Source: Nematostella vectensis (Eukaryota; Cnidaria; Anthozoa; Actiniaria; Edwardsiidae). Taken from it: DNA of 64,000 nt. The DNA lies in contig NC_064040.1 of the NCBI RefSeq assembly GCF_932526225.1, positions 11,632,856 through 11,696,855 of the forward strand, written 5' to 3'. The position numbers were made by a program, and so were the translations under genes. This document shows, piece after piece, positions 57,305-64,000 of the stretch; the stretch's first letter is position 1; every line of letters begins with the position of its first letter. The notes below the pieces were generated by a model. It had not been told where the DNA came from, ran no database searches, and saw nothing but the letters and a program-made list of their open reading frames with translations.

Positions 57305-60300
57305 CTAGGATGTAAGTGGCGGCATACTACGAGGGTCAGCAATGGTCTGCTCTTGTAAGTTTTTCATCAGCTGGCTCAACCATCTTTTGGTAGATGCATC
57401 ATCTTTGAGACAGGTTGAGAATGTGCCGTCTTTTAACTGGTCTGGAAGGCATTGGCGCAAGGCTTCACGGGCCCTACATTGGTTCAATACAGGTTTAAAA
57501 TGAGGGGCCCTACATTGGTCCAATACAGGTTTAAAATGAGGGGCCCTACATTGGTCCAATACAGGTTTAAAATGAGGGGCCCTACATTGGTCCAATACAG
57601 GTTTAAAATGAGGTTATCAAGGCATTAGCGCAAAGCTTCACGGGCCCTACATTGGTCCAATACAGGTTTAAAATGAGGTTATCAAGGCATTGGCGCAAGA
57701 CTTCACGGGCCCTACATTGGTTCAATACAGGTTTAAAATGAGGTTATCACAAGCTTCACGGGCCCTACATTGGTTCAATACAGGTTTAAAATGAGGTTAT
57801 CAAGGCATTGGCGCAAGGCTTCACGGGCCCTACATTGGTTCAATACAGGTTTAAAATGAGGTTAGCACAAGCTTCACGGGCCCTACATTGGTTCAATACA
57901 GGTTTAAAATGAGGTTATCAAGGCATTGGCGCAAGGCTTCACAGGCCCTACATTGGTTCAATACAGGTTTAAAATGAGGTTATCAAGGCATTGGCGCAAG
58001 GTTCACGGGCCCTACATTGGTTCAATACAGGTTTAAAAATCACAAGCGTACAGAGGGTAGAGACCAAATATAGTCAAGATCAAGAACCTTCATGCACAAA
58101 TTGAATTGTACTAGGTACATATGATCATTTAAACAAATGAGTATGAGCTCACCGGCTTCCACTAAAGAGACAGCAGGAGATGTAACTTACCTGGGATTGT
58201 CTGAGAGCCTGAGATAGCAGCGCACCACATGCTTCAAGAGCCTTGCTGACTGGTCTTTCGCTAAAGCAAGCACCATTTTCCCAAGTATCATGGCCACATG
58301 TGAGAAGCGCTCATATGTCTGACAGATGTAGGACAAACCTGTCTCATCAAGAAGGATCTTTTGAAGGATAAATGTAGCAACCTGGGAGAAAAAAATTCAG
58401 AATAAACATTTAAACAATTTTATTAAAACCCATATGTAATAATCAAGAACAAACATTCTAACCACTATTGGTATTGGCAAATCCAATAGAAGAGCAGTGT
58501 GATGCAAAAAGGAATTTTATATTAATCATAATTAAAGATTTTTATTATTGAATTTAGCATGTTTCCCAAAGGGAAAGTATGTACCACAAGGTATTTCTTG
58601 GATGATTTGTTGCCTTTGCCTGTAAAGCACTAAACTGGGGTATCCCTTGTATCACACGGATGTGTGACAATCAACAGGGTATGCAACAACAATTGGATTT
58701 GTAACAACAATCAACCAGATATGTAACAACAACCGGATTTGTAACAACAATCAACCAGGTATGTAACAACAACCAGACTTGTAGCAAAAATCAACCGGAT
58801 ATGTAACAATGTTGAACAACCGCATTTGTAACAACAATCAACCGGATTTGTAACAACCTAAGGATTTCGTCAAATCATTTGAATACAAACACTATAACAC
58901 AGGTCAAACATTGTTGTTTCTAAGGTACTGTATGTCGGGGGGACTCTAACGACAACGTCATCAAAACACTGTATACATCCTTAGCATGCACAGTGTACCA
59001 CTAACAGTTTTGGAGAGTTCACTCCCAAATTCCATGATTCACAGGCACTGTGTACCACTTACAGTTTTGGAGAGTTCACTCCCAGATTCCATGATTTGCA
59101 GGCACAGTGTACCACTTACAGTTTTGGAGAGTTCACTCCCAGATTCCATGATTTGCAGGCACAGTGTACCACTTACAGTTTTGGAGAGTTCACTCCCAGA
59201 TTCCATGATTTGCAGGCACTGTGTACTACTTACAGTTTTGGAGAGTTCACTCCCAGATTCCATGATTTGCAGGCACAGTGTACCACTAACAGTTTTGGAG
59301 AGTTCACTCCCAGATTCCATGATTTGCAGGCACAGTGTACCACTTACAGTTTTGGAGAGTTCACTCCCAGATTCCATGATTCGCAGGCACAGAGGGATAA
59401 TCTCGGTCGTCAAAAGAAAGGTGATAACTTCAGTCTCGTCAGTCTTGGGGAAAAAAAGGGATAAATAAAAATAAATTGTTAAATAAATTGTTAGAAGCTC
59501 AAATGGGACTTACCTTACGATAATAAAAAAAAAGCTAAAACAAAATAACTTCAACAAAAGTTTCAATACTTTTTTTTAAGGTGACCAAGTCATGGTTTCA
59601 GGTCGCTGTTTGTTACAAAGCTGTCAACTCATTCACATATAATCAGGGCGACACAAAACTCTGGGCTTCTTCACAAAATAGATTTTTATATCTTAAACAT
59701 TTATTCCCAAAGGTTAGTCCAAAGGGTGATGGGAGCTGGCTTTACTGTTCTTACAGTATGCCCTAGCAATGGTAGAGGGAACTGTGAGCCCGTGTGTGAG
59801 CCACTGATGCATACAAAAAAAGAGTAAAATGTCAGACATGTAGTAAGGATTCTGAGCGGGAGGGTTCGTTTACCTATTTAGCGGAGCTTTTTCGCAAGCA
59901 GTGGTACTCAATTTTCCTATATTAGAGTGGACCTTCCAGTCGAGTGGGGAGGTTCTTCCTAACCCCAGAACCCCCCCTGACTACGGGCCTGAAAGTAATA
60001 AAAAAATATCTGATTTTACCTTTACTAATGCTCCCACGACCCCCAGGCTGGTGAGGCGAAGATATTCAAATGGCCTAGTCTTGCTTGTGGTGTGAAGGAA
60101 TGGGTATAGGAAAAGTGGGATGTGTGCTGACATAAAAACAAACAAACATTAGACTGATCTGTATGTGGTTATTGATAAACAAAGTGTGGTTCTAAAGTAA
60201 ATACATTGTAACCACAAGTGTTACACAAAAACTACAGTACCATGGCCACCAAGAAGAAGTTTTAAAACAATTAGGTAGCCAAACAGTTTCAAAAGACATG

Positions 60301-62176
60301 AACTTCATAACTAGAAGGTTTATGTTATGGTTTAATTTGAACTGAGCATTTTTTTGGCTCAATGATTGATTGCTAAAGTGCATTTCAATTGGAATCCTTT
60401 AAGGTTTAAAATGGTTGACTTCACAAAGCTCTAACAAATCAGTAAAAATCTAGATGCTCTCACACAATGTTATTGGTGGATACTAAAATATCTGTCTTCT
60501 CTACCACCTGACATATACAAGAATCTATATAACAGGATTTGTATGACTAGCTCAGTAATAAAAAAAAACTCACCTTGGAGGAAGACAGATCTAGTTTCAG
60601 GATGTGATGCGACACATTGTAAGAGTGCTAAGGCATTACAAACTCTATTGGACTGGTGGGCCTGGCAAGAGAAACAATGCAACACATTGTAAGAGTGATA
60701 AGGCATTACAAACTCTATTGGACTGGTGGGCCTGGCAAGAGAAACAATGCAACACATTGTAAGAGTGATAAGGCATTACAAACTCTATTGAACTGGTGGG
60801 CCTTGCAAGAGAAACAATGCGACAGATTGTAAGATTACTAAAGCATAACAAACTCTATTGGACTAGTGGGCCTGGCAAGAGAAACAATTCAAATAAAGGA
60901 GATGTTGAATATTGATGATGAAAGAATAGAGATCCTTGGAAAAAACATTCAGGCAAATTCAAAGAGAGAGGCATAAATGTGTGATTAGTCTTACTGTGAG
61001 GTTTGGAGGGTTGATAACTGGATAAATATTGACTATTTCTTGAAGTAGAGCAGCTATAGTTCCTATGGAATATGATTGACACAGTCAAGACACAAATAAA
61101 CAGTCAATTAAAAATAAAATGTGAATAAAAACAACAAGCTTTCTAATCACTCACCAAAAGAATGCCAAAGCATTGGAGCTAGATCTGGAACAACTTCTCT
61201 TTTCTTACTAAATAATCAAAAATAAATAATATAACTGTAATTTTGATTACTAAATCACTTTAGAACTTGACATATGAGAAGCAGTGTATAAGATGTCTAG
61301 AACAGCTGCTAAAACATGTGGGTCTTAGCCACTGATTATATAATGTACATAATATACATATGTACATAATATTTCTTGTCATTGTTTGCCCCAACTTTGC
61401 AGTCTAGTGTTTAATATAACAATGATACATTTAAGTGTAAATATGTTATTACCTGAGTTCTAAAAGAGCATGTTCCCGTGTTTCGGGACTTGACAACTCC
61501 AAGACCCATGCGTAGATCTTTTCACGGTCGACATCAGACAGCCCTGCTAACTGGGGCGTGCCAGGGTGAGGGTGTGGGAAACCCCTCTGAAAAAAAAAGT
61601 AAAATCCAAACTTGTTATTGCACTTACTACTAATAAGACTCGGTTGATAACTGTTTTTTACACTGGTTGCCACAGCGAAGCAGAAGGAGCTCTTTATGTT
61701 ACTTTGTTAGAATTATCTCTTCGTACAACCGCACAACTGAACCTCTTTATTTATTAAAAAAAAAGGCATTTAAGTTACTCAATAGACATCATCGTAATTT
61801 TATACAATTTTCTAGCTGATTATTTTTGCGTTTCGGCAATGATAGACTTAGTGATTGTCTTCCTTGTTATCATTTCAAAGACAATGTACCGAAGATTTTT
61901 GCTTAAAAAACGACGGACATTCTTACCACTGTTGGATAAGTAATCCACAAATCCTTTAAGTATTAAGAAACGACACCACTTAACTATCATTGGCTTAGTT
62001 CATAAACAAAGAAATACCTCTGTTTTAAATGGTATTGTAATCGCTATCAGATAAAACATGGTAGAGTCGATAAGAAAAGGCGTGGATAATATAGACTCAA
62101 CGTCCGACTCGTTTTTTGTTGTGAAGTATTTGAAAATCCAAATAAGACTTACCGGTTGCCCTAACTGATGCATCAT
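57305..62176 (-). CDS. CNOT9: CNOT9 (RQCD1/Caf40), CCR4-NOT armadillo subunit
   Basis: Nine exons on the minus strand: 62176-62153, 61586-61453, 61207-61155, 61062-60995, 60661-60574, 60126-60020, 59443-59348, 58381-58191, 57473-57305; phases are consistent and total 309 codons (299 in human). Landmarks: [133 protein letters not shown]. Family knowledge: an armadillo-repeat core subunit of the CCR4-NOT deadenylase that binds GW182 tryptophans, CNOT1 and CNOT4. The start may be the first or second ATG of MMHQLGQP; the N-terminus is longer than in vertebrates. Three splice boundaries are tandemly amplified (separate entries). The exons chosen here are those giving the family-standard protein. 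Confidence 0.96.
57474..58040 (-). repeat. Amplified 3' splice site of CNOT9 exon 9 (11 acceptors)
   Basis: Eleven copies of the acceptor AACCAATGTAG|GGCCC, with the AG marked by CTA on the plus strand at 57474, 57510, 57546, 57582, 57647, 57712, 57765, 57830, 57883, 57948 and 58012. The first three steps are 36 bp; later units are about 65 or 53 bp and also contain the first 20-30 nt of exon 9 (GCCCGTGAAGCCTTGCGCCA). Use of acceptors 2-4 would add 12, 24 or 36 codons ([12 protein letters not shown] repeats) in frame. Confidence 0.88.
58675..58860. repeat. Imperfect minisatellite in CNOT9 intron 7
   Basis: Alternating units of TATGTAACAACAACCGGATT and TGTAACAACAATCAACCAG type, about 36 bp per double unit. 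Not related to an exon edge. Confidence 0.75.
58983..59396 (-). repeat. Amplified 5' splice site of CNOT9 exon 7 (7 donors)
   Basis: Seven 57-bp units each contain the last 40 or so nt of exon 7 (CAAATCATGGAATCTGGGAG, TGAACTCTCCAAAACT) and its donor: GTAAGT in five, GTTAGT in two (about 59269-59300 and the last at about 58990-59005). Since 57 is 19 codons the frame stays open ([19 protein letters not shown] repeated) until a TGA in the last unit. The family-standard exon ends at 59348. Confidence 0.9.
59444..60019. other. CNOT9 intron 6
   Basis: No repeats of note apart from A/T runs; no other gene seen. Confidence 0.45.
60605..60887 (-). repeat. Amplified 3' splice site of CNOT9 exon 5 (4 acceptors)
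   Basis: Four units, exactly 70 bp apart (exon starts 60661, 60731, 60801, 60871 on the minus strand), each with TTTCTCTTGCCAG (GCAAG in the third) plus the first 53 nt of exon 5. Use of an upstream copy shifts the frame and soon meets TAG. Confidence 0.88.
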
Positions 62177-62629
62177 CTCCTTCCCACTTCCAATAAATGG
62201 AATATCGGGTGCCAAAAACGAAGCCAGAGTAGATTTTTAATGGAACAACTTTCTACAAGGAATATGTGATAACAAAACAAAGATGGCGACTCGGAATGGT
62301 ATGCGAGCATGCTACGAGCACCAATAATTATCCAAAGGTAACCCACGTGAACTTGAGTTTCATTCAGAAAAAAAAATACATTCGCTACCGATATTTCTTT
62401 CTCTCTAAAACAGCCAAAATTAGTAATTTAAAAATATATTTTGAAATATTCTGGATATGGTTTATTGGTCAGAGTCTATAATCATGCACTTTAGAAAAAG
62501 TTTAATAATTGGGCTCCCTGTGCATTTTCGTCCAGTGGACTAGCGCGATGCCACGAAGGCAAAAAGCAAAACTTTCGAAAATGTTTCTGGTTGAGTAATG
62601 TCTTTTTTATACAATTTCCATTGAACAAA
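62177..62629. promoter_or_regulatory. Shared CNOT9-SCYL1 divergent promoter region
   Basis: The start codons are 453 bp apart, head-to-head. AAGATGGCGACTC near 62280-62292 is a YY1-like motif. The bidirectional role is inferred. Confidence 0.5.
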
Positions 62630-63850
62630 ATGCAGGGATTGTGGAATTTAATCGGTAAAATGGGCAGTGGGGCCCAGAATTTCCCGTATGAAGTGGGAGA
62701 AAAGCTGCCGGCTTCTGAGAGCAAGTCTCCGTGGTCTGTTCACCAGGGCAAGAAAAAAGTAAGAGAAATCAATAATTTCATTGTGTTGTGTGTGTTTTAA
62801 GTTCGAAAGTCTGATTTTTGTTCATGTGTAGGCTACGGGGCAAGCCGTTACAGTGTTTGCGTTAGACGTGAAGGCCTCGTCGGATCATAAGGTACTGGTG
62901 ATCTCGTTGTGTGTTATTGCATTGCCCGTCGCGATTGCCCAACAGGTCAACATTAGTAATTTTCGTCAACACAGCTGGTACCATAGAGAATGATGGCTAA
63001 ACCAGGGAAGTGCGCACTTCCCTGGCTAGACTTACTTTTTAAAAGGATCGGCCGTAAATGTTTATCACGCTTTTAAGAAATTGACAATAACTTACATGTT
63101 TATCAATGTGTTATTTTAGGCGAAATCATTATCTCTTCTACAAGAGCATCTCGGTCCAGCTCTTTTGCCCCAATGGGTGTGTTGGCTGCTTGCCTGTTTT
63201 AAAAACACCTTCGCAACAAAAAACATTTGTGATTTTTAGTATTTGGAATGCATAATTGGTGATGCCTTCTTTCCCAACTCATGGCAATTATACTGATTTA
63301 ACTTGAAAATCCAGAATTCTGGAGAAAATATGTATATGTTTCACATGGCTATGTACATAAGTGAGGGGTATCCAGCTGCTATAGGTCTTGAATGAACTAC
63401 ATTGTCATTCTGTACACAGGCAGAGAGATTTTTTTTCTTGCCAATGACATCAATAAATCCATCAACAATTTCATTATCTTAATAAAGTTATAAGGGTATC
63501 TTTATTAAAGTTACCTTTTCTAGTGTGTTTCAAAGAAATTATAAACAACCCCTTATTTAGCTCATTCAAGACCTTCAGTGGCTACCTCTCATCTAGCCAC
63601 TGTGAATATGATTTGATGCAACAATTCTTATTCAACATTGTGGGCTTATCGCAGTAATTTTTTTTCTTGAAAATTAAACCAAATATCCTTTTTGTGATTT
63701 TCCTTTTTTTTAATGGTTATTCTAGGTCCCTTACTCTTATTTTTGTTTTATTTGTGATATTACTGACAGATTCAGCTGGCTAAATCTGCAATCAAGAGGT
63801 TAAAGACTCTTCGCCACCCCAACATAGTGACATACATTGATAGTTTGGAG
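62630..63850 (+). CDS. SCYL1: SCYL1 pseudokinase, first three exons (gene continues past the window)
   Basis: Exons 62630-62758, 62832-62891 and 63770-63850, all phase 0, encode 90 residues. ATG 62630 ([14 protein letters not shown]) is the first in-frame ATG; a second at residue 11 is possible. The sequence [30 protein letters not shown], then [20 protein letters not shown] and DSLE follows the N-lobe of SCYL1-type pseudokinases (HRGRKKATG and KTLRHPNI-x(2)-YIDGLE in vertebrates). Family knowledge: SCYL1 is a HEAT-repeat pseudokinase that works with COPI in Golgi-ER traffic. SCYL3 is less similar at these motifs. The gene continues beyond a GTATGT donor at 63851. Confidence 0.88.
62892..63769. 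other. SCYL1 intron 2
   Basis: AT-rich. Contains a short palindrome (GGGAAGTGCGCACTTCCC at about 63004-63021) and no coding exon. Confidence 0.5.
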
Positions 63851-64000
63851 GTATGTATGTTGAACTGAAATGCATTCGAATTCCTTAGTGAAAGATCAAT
63901 TTTTTGAAGTTAGATAGTTGTGCTATGTGTGACATTACCAGCAGGTGCGTGTCCAGAAAGGTGAGCGGGGTGTCTGAGGTGTTATAAGAGTTAGTTTGCG

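Noticed and set aside
58986-59468. Plus-strand 160-codon frame [19 protein letters not shown]
   Set aside because: Antisense shadow of the 57-bp CNOT9 donor repeat.

Overview
The window reads as nuclear DNA of an intron-rich invertebrate animal, most likely an anthozoan cnidarian such as a sea anemone. That is an inference: the exons encode close relatives of vertebrate housekeeping proteins, introns are GT-AG and often short, the DNA is AT-rich, and small inverted-repeat (MITE-like) elements are abundant. I see no bacterial operons, rRNA, tRNA or CRISPR.

Layout. 0.3-3.0 kb (+): the last four coding exons of a KIF16B-type kinesin, encoding its C-terminal PX domain. 3.0-6.5 kb: 3' flank and two MITEs. 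6.6-7.2 kb (-): a small heat-shock protein with two alpha-crystallin domains. 7.2-10.3 kb: intergenic DNA with one dispersed repeat and one doubtful short exon. 10.3-44.5 kb: a large tandem duplication. Each unit carries a six-exon gene (+) for a DUF229 membrane protein of the sulfatase/alkaline-phosphatase superfamily, and the units are separated and flanked by arrays of one 17-bp minisatellite (about 10343-10496, 25791-26356, 42764-44530). Unit B (32124-42197) has an intact 718-codon reading frame; unit A (13825-25235) has a net 10-nt deletion that shifts the frame in exon 3. The last intron of both copies holds a long 18-bp minisatellite whose open frame (LVFLLS repeats) is an artefact. 44.5-51.4 kb (-): a ten-exon STYX pseudophosphatase gene. 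51.9-56.0 kb (+): a six-exon FKBP3 (FKBP25) gene, head-to-head with STYX. 57.3-62.2 kb (-): a nine-exon CNOT9 gene, convergent with FKBP3. 62.6 kb to the end (+): the first three exons of SCYL1, head-to-head with CNOT9.

The most unusual signal is a class of tandem repeat built from exon-intron boundaries. In CNOT9 three boundaries have been amplified: the exon 5 acceptor (4 copies, 70-bp unit), the exon 7 donor (7 copies, 57-bp unit, frame-preserving) and the exon 9 acceptor (11 copies, three of the steps exactly 36 bp and frame-preserving). Similar boundary duplications occur in the KIF16B-like gene (exon end plus donor, 2 copies) and in intron 3 of both DUF229 genes (acceptor tract, 3 versus 4 copies). 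The window therefore shows repeated, apparently independent amplification of splice sites, some of it able to give in-frame length variants.

Comparing units A and B also gives internal empty-site controls: a 993-bp insertion flanked by TTAA and a 294-bp insertion flanked by TATA are present in B and absent from A.
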